Shown here one piece after another: positions 12,334 through 24,788 of a DNA stretch of 64,000 nt; position 1 is the first letter of the stretch; the number at the start of each line of letters is the position of its first letter. The notes under the pieces are model-generated. The model had not been told where the DNA came from. It saw only the letters and a list, made by a program, of their open reading frames with translations, and searched no databases. The stretch covers positions 29,444,557 to 29,508,556 of the forward strand of contig JANCRA010000008.1 in assembly GCA_024362935.1 (NCBI GenBank), in the 5' to 3' direction. The position numbers and the translations under genes are program-made. The stretch is from Setophaga petechia (lineage: Eukaryota > Chordata > Aves > Passeriformes > Parulidae).

Positions 12334-12616
12334 GATAATAGCCTGAGGACTCAAATATTATATGTATTAGAAGACCTTTAAATTAAAATTTATGAAAATG
12401 GTTCTGTATCTGTCTGGGAACATTTTGGCAATTTTTTCCATGTGCTTTCTTCAATCTAGTTTCGCAGAGATCAAATAAAGATTTAGAGAACTTGATTTGT
12501 ATGCAAGGCATTGATTTACAATGTTACTGACCTTCTCTGACTTGGCAGACAAAACTTAATGTGATCCCTTGTCAGCTACAAAAATTCAAATGCATATATG
12601 GGGCAATATTTTCTTT

Positions 12617-12905
12617 TTATGCAAGGGCCAGCTGCAGTTTCCTGACAGCTGTGTGAGATTTGCTGTGACTGGAAGTATTCTGAATGGTATGATCCAGGTG
12701 AATCACAGGAGGCTGGAGGTTGGTGTGGGGACTGTTGGATGACCTTCTCTTGTCCATCTCACATGGGGAGCTGGATGTGGGGACCTTTGGTGCTCTCCCA
12801 GGCCTCACACCCTGCATGTCCTGTGTGTTAACCCTGTAGAGACTCTTTGCTACCATGCTGCTGGTGGATAGAGGTGAAAGCTCAATGCTATAAAGAGACA
12901 TTTCT
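12617..12905. other. Locally G+C-richer segment of unknown nature
   Basis: About 290 bp noticeably richer in G+C than the flanks, with an open frame of 94 codons on the minus strand (12617-12901). I recognise no domain or transposon consensus in either strand. It could be a decayed repeat, an exon of a non-coding RNA, or chance. Confidence 0.3.
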
Positions 12906-15900
12906 GTTTGCTTGTCTCTTCCCTATGCCGTTTTCCCCCCAATTGTTATTGGCAAAAGCTGTAGAGTTGTGGTCCCTGTTGACAGTGTTAGGGGCTTTTT
13001 AAACCCAGGTTACAGTGATTCTTCTCTGTCACTTTCTAATGGCTAGAGATGAAGAAGAAAACTGTCTAGACCTTTTAGCTGCCTTGCAGAAAAGGGCTTC
13101 ACAAACAGTGAATTATGTACTCTGTAAGGGGGAGATTTAAAAGTGCCTCACTTCCTCTGTCAGCTTCAGCATCTGCCATTAAAAAGCTGCTTGGTAGCTA
13201 TTACACAAAGGTAAGGCAGGCATTGATGCTCTTTTTGCTGTGAAAACAGAACACAAAAAGGGTTTTGTTAGCAAGAAAAAGACTGAAAAATGAAAAGCGA
13301 CTTGCTAGGAAAACACCAGGAAATATAATGGATTTACTTTCAAAGAGTTTGAAGTGCTTCTCAGTAAGTTTATTCATGACATATACTATTACTGCGAGTA
13401 AAATCAAGAAGGAAAAGTAGTATTAACTTCCTGCTGACAGCTTGGGTAGCCAAGATATCCATCACTTTTATTTTTCATTTGTTTTAGGAGTAGTATATTT
13501 AGAATAACCAGTACAGTAGTTTTAAGCCTTACAGAAAATCTGCAGAAAATGATGTAATTTCTTTCCACTAAGTTTTAAAGTATTTTTCACTTAAAAGAAT
13601 TTAGATGACATGTTTTTCTTAGTGAAAAATCTGCTGCACATGTAAATAATTAATGCATGTGTAAAAAACACTCAAAAATCTCCTACCAACTTTTTTGGCT
13701 CTGTAGAGTAAATATATTTTATAGAATGAAATTCTGATCAATAGGTTTTGCCAGCTTCTCATTAATTTAAAGCAAGCAACTTTATCCTTTTTCTGTTGGT
13801 TTTGTTTTCTCATGTTAGTTTCAATTGCTTAGTTTTATAATTTTTTTCTTGAAAACAAGGCAGCATGTGTTTAAATAAGGGATTTTTCTTTTTGCTTTGT
13901 TGATATTTTTGCCGAGCAGGCTAAAAAAACTCCTGTGGGTTATCAACATGTGTTTGTTGTTCTGAACAGAGAAATACTTTACCTGCTTTGACATTTGAAT
14001 CTCCTCTGAGAAACTGACTGGAAAGAATACCTATTAATTCCTTTTCTGTTTTTTCTTTTTTTCCTTCTTCCTGTTTTCAGTATTAGTTCATGGGAATCTT
14101 ATTTAATTTCATTAATTTTACCAGAAATGTACTCACCGTTTGTAACTAGGGAGTTAGCTGAGATGATGCTTGAAAGCAAAGAGCCAAGTTGTGGTAAAAT
14201 CCCAGTAAAAGAGAAAATCTTTATTGATGGGTATGTTTGAGAGTTTTTGAGTTATTTTTCTTCTTGTTCAAGAAAGCAAAACAAGATGCACCTACTGTGG
14301 TTTGTAGGTTGAGACTATTTAAAAAGTCCTCAGAAAAATTAGATCTCTCTGTAGTCCCACAAAGTTTAACACACTCTTGCATTTTTAATGCTGTTAAAAT
14401 GATTTGATTTTAAGTAATTAGTTAAGATTCAATGAAAATAATGAAAAACATTTTATAAACAGCTAATTCCGACCACCTTTGTCTAACTCAAAGAATTTAG
14501 AAAGATTTTAATCATATCTGTTTCCAAAAAAGTGACGTGTAAATAGTAAATTAAGTAAAAAAACTCTGTAGGCTTAGAATCTCATACACTTTTCATATAT
14601 GAAATTAGTGAACATGTTTTTTCTCTTTTCTTTTTCTAACACTAATAAATTTTTTACCTTGAGAAAGAACATTTGTCTTTTTCACTCAGCCATGCTTTCA
14701 GGTGACAGGTTATGTATGTCATCTTGATTCAAACACGTTATTTGTTTTCAGTGCTGTATCTTAATACTTAAAGTATAAAGTTTCCATTTCTGATATCAAA
14801 GGTACCAAAAGATACTCCCTTGACAATCAACACTTTCTTTACAAACAAGATGAGCCCTGCTTTTTCTGCATTGCTTTTAATAACTTTGAAGAACTTTGAA
14901 GTCAAGAAAATTTTTAGCTGAATGTCAAATGAGGACATTTATCCTAGCTCCTCTGCAGGACTTAGTTAAGCTTTACTTGCTGGAACTCCTTTGATTTATA
15001 TTTACTCCTTTTATTTATTTAAAATAAAATTATTTTTCAGTGTCTGTCATTCGGTCCTTCAGTACATTAGGAACAAAATGTGCCTGTAATGCCACAGCTT
15101 TCCTCATGGTAACACAGTGCATCTGAAAGAGGCCAGCTGCTCATTCATGTGAAATACTTTGCTCAGTTTCTCCACCTTTGCTTACTGAACAGTTGTCTTT
15201 TTTAATAGGCAATGTTGATTAATCTCTGACCGGTGCTGCGAGTCAAAAATAAATTTTATAGCAAAGATTATAGAGTCCTTCTATGGTTGTACCAGTAACA
15301 TGTCCCAGTAAGCAGGATTTTGCCACAGGTTCAGCAAACCCACACCTGTCCTTTGGTATTTTTCATTACAAGTCATAAATTTTTCTACTTTCTCTCTTGC
15401 ATGTTGTCTCATCACAGATAAGTGTCTTCTTTTTCACAGTTATCTCAACTTGCTCCTGAAAGCCAAGAGCTTATTATGCCTTCTCTGGACTTGTAGGTTC
15501 CAGACAAGAAAGTTTGGGGTGTTTTTTCAGAAGAGCATGTGTTACTTGACTTGATGCCCAGAGCACTGTAAATGTTTGTAATTTTTTTGCACTTAACAAA
15601 AATTAAAATGGCCTTCTCCATCAGAAGTTGGTCTTGAACACATCCTCAAATGAAGGCCACTTCTACCTTTGTACACAGTCTGGGAACTGTCCAGTTCTGA
15701 CCAATAACAGATTTCCCAGTAAAGCCAATAGAAAGTTCTTAAGAAGCTAAAGTAAACAATAATATCTAAATGTAGTACCAGTATCCAGAATAAATGTCTC
15801 AGTGAGACTGAATGTCACCAAGAACTGGATACCCAATTTTAGAGCTGCTGTTTATTGTCTTTTTCCTGGCATTCTTAGCATTTTCTTTCCAGTTCATCCT

Positions 15901-18900
15901 CTGCTTCTCATTTACTTTCCCCTTCTGTGTTTTATTGCTTTTGAGAACTCCCAGCTGATCCTCCTGTGCTTCAGTTCCACTTCCTCTCTCAACTGCTTTC
16001 CAAAATAGGATCATTGAACAGTTAATGCTGGCACTTAGAATGAGTGAACAACCCAATTAGATTAACTGAGGGTAGGGAAATTCATGTTTCAGACTTTTAT
16101 TTTCTGCCAACTCAGGAAGACAAAAGAACATAAAACAGCTCCCAGGTTCTGCCAGGCATAGCAGTGCAATGTATAATTGGGACCATAATGTCCGTGCTGG
16201 TGATGATGTCACTGTTTTCTGTCTTCAGGGGATAAGGACATTTGCCTTTTGCAGGGGAAGAATTAAATGGAAGAAATGAGAGGTTTTGGCAGATTCTACC
16301 TGTCAGATTTTGAGGGTGAACAAGTAAAGATAACTATTTAAGCCTTCATCAGAGCAAAAGACATTAACCAGACCTTCTGATATGCTTTGTGGATGTTGAC
16401 TAATTCATCCATACCTATGACTAGCTTCCTATGGATCAAGAATTTCTATTTTTGCTCCTGTGTAACACAGGACATTGGGGAGAGAGCAGAGTCCTGATGC
16501 CTGCTCTTAAAAGGTAATAAGACATCAATAAAATCACTTTCCTATTATTTAGCCAGTGTGGTGGATACGAAGGAAGGTGACTTTCCCCCGGGTGATGAGC
16601 TGTGGGGTAACTCTTCTATTTTTTTTCACCCCTGGCCTTCCTAATTAAGCTGCCTCTATTTCTGTGGGGTTTTGCAGCTGTAGTATCACAAAATTATTTT
16701 TTAAAGCTTTAAGACACAGTTGTTATTAAAGTGTTGGTAAAATATTATTATGTATTTACTTTTATATACATTCATGTAAATAAAACACACACATATTCCT
16801 CTTCCTCAGAAACAATGCTGTCAGTACTAGGATTTAAAAAGTGTGTGTTTCAGAGATTTCTACTGTGATATCATAACCTTACAGTCTGGCATAACATTTT
16901 TACAGTTTCCCTCCTTCCCCTGACTACTGATACTAATTTTCAGTGCTGGCCAGCACGCAGGCATAGACCAGACTTCCCAAAGTTTTGCACTGCATGTAAT
17001 TTGCTCTTTCCATTGCTTCTTATTGGCAGATTAGATAAGTTTTCCTGGTGAACTTCTGAGATGAATTCTTACATTTGATGCCTTGCTGCTTTGTCTTATT
17101 TTTTTGCCTTTTGCCACTTTGCTTTAGTCCCTCCCTCACTGAAGGAGATGGCACAAGTTATTTTTGCCTACAGCATTCCATCAAAAATGCAAAGTCAGTT
17201 TATTGCCTGGAGATTTTTTAGTTGCCCTTTATTTGTGCAGCAAGGGAGGATAGACAAGCTTAGCACAGGCTGCTATTTTAGCAAGTTGCCAAACACTCTT
17301 TGACACCTAACATTGTTTCTTGTTTGCTCAGACCAGTTTGTGAGTAATCTCCTCTAGGTTTAGCTCTGGGTTTTAGTCCAGAAGCTAGTTACAGTTTGAA
17401 TTAAACTGTTCTCTCTCATTTTAATCTGCATACATTTCAGGATCAGTGGTCCTGAAGTGTTTCCCATTGGAATTTTTCATAATTTATACATATGTATTTT
17501 TTTCTACAAGACAGGATGGTATGTGAGTCACATATTTCCTTCCCACACTTTCTTAATTTAGTTTTAAAGAGTACCATTGAAACGTGTCTGCAGTAATAAT
17601 TTTTACTGGCATAGTGTTTTGTTCTTATGATTATTTCTGCAAGTTTGCATCAATTTATAAAACCTAAACAGATCTTAACAAACCATCACACTAGAATTTC
17701 TATAAAGTGATTTCTAATGGTTAATTTGGTTTGCCTTCAATAATTTTCAAATTATAAATATTTGTTAAGCATAAAGACAAGATTTTTTATTAATTTCTGT
17801 GTAAGAATATAGTTTCAGTTTACTTTAGTTGCTGTTTAACAAAACATGTCACTGTTCAATCACCATGAAAGAGGCCTTCCAACCTGATGCTGATGCTGCA
17901 TTAACAGATATTCTGGCTTCTTTGCTAAACTTGAAACATTTCACTAAAGATTTATACCTCGGACAATATTTAATTCCTCAAAATAATTACTCTTGCCAAT
18001 CTTTCCACACACCATTTTAGTATGGAAAGAGTTTATTAACGAAGGGATGCTTTTAATCTCTGATCTGTCTAATTTCTTTATGTAGTCAGTCAGGAAGAGA
18101 GAGCAAGAGCCTGCCCTCTAGAGAACAAGATCAGCCCTTGAGCTAGGCGTTGCCTTCAAGAAGAGTCTTTCCCCATCGACTGCAGAAGAAGGCTAGGGAA
18201 ACTAAAATAGCTTCTGTGACTAGTCTGGATTTCTAACTCATTAGAGAGGCTTAATTATATCAACATGTTGGAGATTCTTCTGTGATATAAATTCACCTTC
18301 CATCTGTACAACCTTTTCATCCTTTTTTTTTAAGCTTCTAGTCAAAATATCTGCTCCATAAGTGTCTCAGTTAATATGGGAATATCACTGAAAACTGTTT
18401 CCAAATTTCTTTATGAGAAGTCTGTAGAGATCATTTGCAGGGAGGCAGTAAAATGCTACATAGCCTCTCACTGCATGTTGCTCATTTTAAGAGGAATTTG
18501 CAAGGAGCTTGGCACTCTTTGTAGTTTGCACACCCAGTTGGTAGCATTTAATATAAAACAGCCCCTGAAAATGCCACTGAAGATGAAACCTTTTTGGCAC
18601 ACATGTGGAACACCTCCCATGTAGATCCATGCTCAGTATTTGATTAAAGATCTGCCATTGCTTGCACATAGTACTTGAATTTTCTACAATAAGCTAGGTA
18701 TGGTGTTTTCATAATGGAACATAACTAGGGTTTACATACTTGCTTTCATTTGTTCTGTAGAAATATATATGATATATGCTGGTGTTTATCTTATGAGTTT
18801 TTGCTTTAAATAATGAATTTTTTTTTTTCTCATGGTTCACTTAATTTTTAGGTTTTTTACTACAAGGTACAGAGTTTTATTCTCTGTACCATAATGCTTA

Positions 18901-19187
18901 GTTAAAAGGTTTCCCTTACCAAGGCAAGCGTGCTGCTATGTATATTTAGAATTTCTGGTTTGTTTGTTTCTCATATCAGAACCTACTATTTACAATTTTT
19001 TTTAAATTGAAAAACCCAAGAAAATATATATTTCAACATCAGAGTCATTTTTGTCACCTTTGTCTTTTCTCTTTAATATTCAGTACTACCTTGCAGTTGA
19101 AAAATGCTCGGATTTCTGGTTGAAAAGTGACTTTACAGAGCTGCAATTTGTTTTTTCTGGCTTCAGTCAGGAAGGGTTTTTGCCTAT
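12906..19187. other. Non-coding, no recognisable feature
   Basis: About 6.3 kb of A+T-rich sequence with scattered T and A runs. Longest ORFs are about 85 codons and overlap on opposite strands (15799-16056), as expected by chance. I saw no CR1, LTR, RNA gene or splice-flanked open frame. Confidence 0.5.
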
Positions 19188-19246
19188 GTTTGTTTGGTTT
19201 TTTGTTTGGTTGGGGTTTTTTTTGGGGTTTTTTGGGGGTTTTTTGT
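19188..19246. repeat. G/T-only low-complexity tract with G4/G5 runs
   Basis: An uninterrupted stretch made only of G and T, with T runs of 3-8 bases alternating with GG, GGGG, GGGG and GGGGG. The last part (about 19211-19246) has an alternating T/G-run pattern reminiscent of T4G4-like repeats. It is interstitial and irregular and is not a vertebrate telomere repeat (TTAGGG). Two short ORFs reading through it are artefacts of composition. Confidence 0.7.
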
Positions 19247-22200
19247 AATTCTCTGGCATACTGAAATTTTACTTATGGCTGTTTGGATTCTTCTCATACA
19301 GCTTTATTTTTATGTACCTTTTAAGCCCACACTCTTCCTGCTATGTCAAGTTTATTTCAGAAGTAACCTCGCTATATTCAAATTCAATTTTGCCATAAAT
19401 AAATTTCATTTCCAGTTAATCTACATTGCTGTGATTTAGCTGCATTACTTAGTTACTATAACTCAGGTGCCTTATGGTGCAGCTGATTTCACATAAATAA
19501 AAGTGGATTGTTTCCTGACTATGAACTTCCAAATATTGAGTGAGTCACTCAGAAGTTTAGAACAAGCCACCACTTTTTGAAGAATAGTTTGGGGAAACTT
19601 TTGTTGTTGGAACAAGCGGCTGTGCTGACATTAAATGAAAATGGAAGAACGTTGCAGGAGTTTTAGCAACCTAAAGATATTATAAATAAGAAAGTTCACA
19701 GTCATTTTGAAACTATTTTTGTTTTCATTCTTTTATTGTATAAAAACTAAATATAAAAAGTGGAAGTTTAACAGCACTTTTCAGCTAGCCTGAAATAAGA
19801 ATTTATATGTAGCTGCACATTTTGTTAGTTTGGAGTTATCCAGAATTAGCTTGAGGTTTTACACCCTACAAATTCTGCTGGTCTATGTGTAGTTGTTTTC
19901 TGTCAACTCGCTGATATTAAATGAAGACCTGTCACATTTCTTGTTATTCTTATATCTTGTTAGGGGGTAAGAGGATGTCATCTCATTTATCTTAGAAAAA
20001 AACTGGAAGGTAAGAAAATAGTGTCTTTGGGCTGAAAGATGGAAATGGAAGTACTCTATTTTGAAGTGCTCTATTTCTGTCACTATGTAATTAGCATGCA
20101 ATGCGAATGATTGTGGTTAAAAAATGGACTCTGTCTTGGTGTTAATCACAGTGCAGTCAGACTGACAAGTAACATCCCTTTGGCCAGCTGCTGGAAAGTT
20201 ATTCACTGACCTTAATGACTGCAGGGAGCAAAAGGAATTCTATTTTAAAACCTCGACTGTAGCTTATGAAGTGAAATAATTTCATCTTCAAACTGATGGT
20301 TCAGTAAAGGATATCAAGTTATAGATATTCTCTTTAGAGAATTTCTTTCATTTTAGCAGATAACTGGCATCTGTCATGAGGAGATGGAACTATTGGTCCT
20401 TGTGATATAAACCATGAACTTAGAGAAAGGTCTTGTTAGATTTAAGTAATTCATAAAACTCACTGAATCTGAAGATTATTGCCCAGTGTTGTATTGCTAG
20501 AGTTGAGACAAGGTTTGATATTTCATTTAGATGCATCCAAAAGTGTCTGTATGTTCCTCTAGTTTATTGTTACTCTACTGCACATTTTTAGCTTTCCGTA
20601 TGGGTTGCCTTACAAACCCTCTTCAAGCATTTCCATTTCCATCTTGCAAGTCTTGATGTAGATGAAACTATTAGGAAAAATTACTTTAATTCCAGAGTTT
20701 CATAGTGATGGTATAATGCAATCCTTTTCTCCTTTGTCTCTAAATAAAATGTAGAAATGTTTTTTGGGTTTTTTGTTTTTTGAAATATTTTTTAAAAGTC
20801 TGTTTTCTTATTAATTAATGGGTCAGGTATGCCATGTCACCTTTTTTCTCCTTACTATTTTGTTGAAATTCCCCTTGCTTCCTCAAGAGGACTTTTGCCT
20901 TTCCCTTTCTCTGGGCATGAAATTAATTTTGTCCTAGTATCACTGATACTGCACTTTGAACTGCTTTTGTTTGTATGGCTTTGCTGAACTTTTTCCATTC
21001 ACAGATTTTTCTGCAACAGATTTTCTTTGCATTTTGTGTATTTTTATTCCTAAATTTGTTTGTTACATCCAGATAGGTTTGATTATTTTGAAGGCACACC
21101 TCAGTAGAGTATAATTAGGCCCTGTGTGATAATTTTCATCAGTACATACTGTTTCATGCATATTACTTGCATCAGCAGCTTAATTTTGATATTTTATAGC
21201 TGCCAAGTAATTAATATAAAAATGTTTTTAGAATATAATATGCACTTATAATTCCCATTTTCAAATGGAAAGCAAACAAAACAAAAATTCACCAAAACAG
21301 AAGCCCAAAAAAAACTACTTCAGGTTATCTGGGACACGTTAAAATATCTTGAACCAGATGTCAGAAGATATAAAATTATGAAATGTGCTAATAAATTGTA
21401 ACCTTCTGTATAGTCCAGGCTGTTCTATTGAAACACAATGGGGAGAAATGCTCAGATTTCTGCAGAAGAGGAGTTTAATATGATTTGTGTGTTTATTTTT
21501 GTCTATGATTCTATAGTGAATAAGAATGCACAGGTAGAGGATGTTTAAACTATTCATTTTTTTCAGATGAGGATAGCTCTTTTCACATTAGACAGATCCT
21601 TCTGTGTCTTACAGGATAAGATACATCAAACAGAAGAAAATATATTATGAGACACAAGAACAACATACCAGACTTTTCAGTTGTCTATAGATAATGGATA
21701 AAAAACATTGATAGCAATTCCATTTTCTATTTCAATTGTTCTTAAGGATTCATTTATAAGGAGCTTTCTGTCCCATTTGGCTGACAAATGCTGATGTCTG
21801 AATCTTGATGCAATTGGCATATTTTCCTCATACTAAATCATTCATGAATATTGCACTACTTTTAGACTCTTTATTCTGTCAATGACTTTGTGGTAAAAAT
21901 AGAAATAGAGCTTTTTGATTTCAGTGATGCATTCATAGTTGATGCAGATCATTAGCTTTTTTAAATGCATAACTCATGGATCCTAATTTTGCAGTCTTCA
22001 GGCTTTTAATCTGTTGGTAGTGTTTGCACTCTGATTTTAAAGGAATAAATTAATTATCTTTTTTGGAACGATATGAAATAAATAACTCTACAACAGTAGA
22101 TACATACATATAAAACAGGAGTAGTTGGTTAACATCTCCAAGAAAAAAGAGGAAAAATTACAAACCACAAACATAAACAATTAAAAGAATCAGAGTTACT

Positions 22201-23848
22201 CAAATTTTATGAGAACAAAGGTAATATGTGACACAGTTGAACACTATATGGGTCAAAGGAACATAAGAACTGTCTCCCAACTCCTTATGCGACCTTTAAT
22301 TATGAAAAAAAATGTGGTTTTGTTTATAACTAGCAATAAGAAGTTTATGATTGAAGATGTTTGCTGTGTAAGAGCTGCAGAGCTTTAAGGTGGGGAAAAT
22401 GTCAATCAAAAGAAAATTTGTTGCTGCAAGTAAGCCTGTGGAGGTGCACAAATATTTCTGCAGAACTAGCAAAGGCAGAAAAAGACAGAGATTCATTTTT
22501 ACTTTAAAGTAATCATAATTTTAAGAAGTGATTATAAATAAAAGAATTTGTAATAGCAACAGTGAATCTCTGACCCTTTTTAACTTGAATCAGGCTGAAA
22601 AGTTGAAGAAAAAACCCCATTTAATTTATACCACTCATTTCTGATATTCAAGAAACCCTTTTCAGCACTGAAAAGCTTCATGACAAGTATAACACATCCT
22701 CTGCCTTGGTTTTTTTAGTGAGGTTTGCACTTTTCTGCATTGCAGGAGCTTTAGAAATAAAGCAATCTGCACTACTTGGACTTTGCAATGAATCTGCATG
22801 AGAATTGCACTAATCACAAATATTTTACTCTAGGATGTCTTAGCAGGGATAGCCTTAAAAATTATTGACAAAAATAAGTAGATAAAGACAGGAATAAGTA
22901 GGTAAAGACAGATATCTACCAAGTCTCATCAGAGTGTGATAGTTTGAGGTCAGTTAGCTTTTAGATACCAAAAGCATTTTGTCCTTTTCCAGTGTTAAGC
23001 CACTTACCATGATTGTTTGTGTGGAAAACGGAACATGTTTGGTTTCTTTTTTGATGTCTGTTTACTGCTAAATGAGCTTAAAATGCAAGTCAAGAAATGA
23101 AAATGCTTACTTAGCAAGAAAAACAGATTTTAGATTATGTGGCAGGTTTTTGCTGTTGAAGAACAGGCAGCTGCGCCTTAGTGATTTCTCTTTTTATAGA
23201 ATTGAAAGAGAAGAGATGAGCAAACTCTATTGGAAAAACCTTAATTTGAATGGCATGAGAATGTCTTTCACAGCGGAGGAAGCAAATTGTTGTATGAACT
23301 GTGTTTATTTTACTCAACATTTCTTTGATGAGAACTTGCCCTTCATTTGAAATTCTGCAGAACATTAACACAACACTTGGCTCCCATGGAAAAGGCTCTA
23401 ATAAGTGGTGGTAGTCACTTCTGGGTTCAAAGCAGCTGATCTACTTAGAGCAATGGAAGGGCATCCCTTGGCTTTGGATTAAGGCTTTGTACAGGAACCG
23501 GGAGTGGGAGGCCCATGTTACAGGGTGCTTCTGGAATAAATTTAAATAACCACAAGGGTATGGCTAAAAGATAGGGGAACTGTTGTCTTCTGGAAACTTC
23601 TCTATCCAGTTTTCTTTGCTCTCTGTTGAGGGACTGGAGCTCACAGGTGCAGTGGTGTCCTGTACTGTAAGATGCTGTACTGGAAAAAAGAACAAAGTGG
23701 AACATCACATCTGCTGAGATTTTACTTTAACTGCTTGAAGCTGGACAGTATAATTTTTTGTTTATTTTCCTCTATGGAAATGTAAAGCATTGGTCATATA
23801 AGCAATGCTGATTTTTGTTTGGCTTTTTCAATTGCACCCTTGAAGGAC
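19247..23848. other. Non-coding, minor low-complexity only
   Basis: About 4.6 kb of A+T-rich sequence. It contains a small G/T tract at 20759-20783 and a two-copy 20-bp tandem duplication at 22873-22911. ORFs of 66-92 codons show no recognisable similarity. No transposon consensus was identified. Confidence 0.5.
22873..22911. repeat. Two-copy tandem duplication, 20-bp period
   Basis: 'AATAAGTAGATAAAGACAGG' at 22873-22892 is followed directly by 'AATAAGTAGGTAAAGACAG' at 22893-22911, differing at one position. A recent local duplication is the simplest explanation. Confidence 0.85.
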
Positions 23849-24788
23849 CAGTGGACTATCTGAGGGGACAGTGAGAACTGGTTGAAAGGCAGATCCCAGA
23901 GAGTCTTTAATCAGTGGCACATTCCAGTGTCTGTCACCAGTGGTATCCCCCAAGGTTCAATACTGGACCCAGTATCGTTTAACTTGTTCATCAATGACTC
24001 AGATGAAGGGGCAGAGGCCTGCTCAGCAAGTTCCCTGGTGACACAGAGCTGGGAGGAGAGGGTGATACTCCAGAGGGCTGTGCAGCCCTCCAGAGAGACC
24101 TCAACAGAGTGGAGAGATGGGCAGAGAACAGTCTGAAGTTCAACAAGGGCAAATGCAGGGTCCTGTACCCGGGAAGGAATAATTCTAGGCACCAGTACAG
24201 GGTGGGGGCTGAGCTGCTGGAAACCAGCTCTGTAGAGAAGGACCTGGAGGTCTGGGTGAAGATCAAGCTGTCCGTGAGGCACCAGTGCCCTTGTGGCCAA
24301 GAGGGCCAGTGGTATCCTGTGGTTCATTAGGAACACCATCAGATTGAGGGATGTGATCCTGCTCCTCTGCTCAGCCCTGGTGAGGCCACATCTGGAGTGT
24401 TATGTCCAGTTCTGGGCTCCTTAGTACAAGAGAGAGATGGAGCTCCTGAAATGGGTCCAGCAGAGAGATACAAAGATGATTAAGGGACTGGAGTGTCTTT
24501 CTTATAAGGAAAGGCTGAGGGAGCTGGATCTGTTCAGGCTTGAGAAGAGACAACTGAGAAGGGACTTTTTTTCTAGTGGTGCTGAGCAACAGGGCAAAAA
24601 GCAACATGCAGAAACTGATGCACATGAAGTTCCACCTGAATATGAGGACAAACTGCTTTGTGGGTGACCAAACCCTGGAACAGATTGGACAGAGAGGTTG
24701 TGGAATCTCCATAAATGGAGATACTCAAGAGCCATCTGGTTAAAATTCTGTGCAGTGTACTGTAGGATGATCCTACTTGAACGGGAAG
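23849..24788 (+). mobile_element. CR1 LINE with partial reverse transcriptase (pseudogene)
   Basis: The longest CR1 copy here, about 940 bp in plus orientation. It covers the later palm, thumb and C-terminal part of the ORF2 reverse transcriptase. At 23939-23995 the translation reads VTSGIPQGSILDPVSFNLF, the RT block before the catalytic centre. The catalytic FADD box follows in another frame but reads FPGD (24031-24042), so the first aspartate is lost. A second frame (from 24109) gives ERWAENSLKFNKGKCRVL. A third (24437-24667) gives MELLKWVQQRDTKMIKGL and LSYKERLRELDLFRLEKR. At least two frameshifts and several stops make it inactive. The 5' part of ORF2, all of ORF1 and the terminal 8-bp repeats are absent, so it is truncated at both ends. 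A 142-codon ORF on the minus strand is only its antisense. Confidence 0.92.

Larger units (their letters stand above)
8241..12616. other. Non-coding, no identifiable gene or transposon
   Basis: About 4.4 kb of A+T-rich sequence. It contains the G-run/T-run tract at 10441-10525 (listed separately) and a 23-bp-period duplication at 12293-12333. ORFs reach 99 codons (10866-11165), but composition and lack of recognisable motifs argue against coding. Nothing else could be named. Confidence 0.5.

Noticed and set aside
19188..19246. Interstitial telomeric repeat
   Set aside because: The pattern is irregular T-run/G-run sequence, not the vertebrate TTAGGG repeat.
22240..22300. Possible amniote repeat beginning 'GGAACATAAGAACTG'
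   Set aside because: Only about 15 bp resemble an old reptile repeat opening; the following sequence does not continue the match.
23911..24339. 142-codon ORF on the minus strand
   Set aside because: Antisense to the CR1 reverse transcriptase region, which is read on the plus strand.
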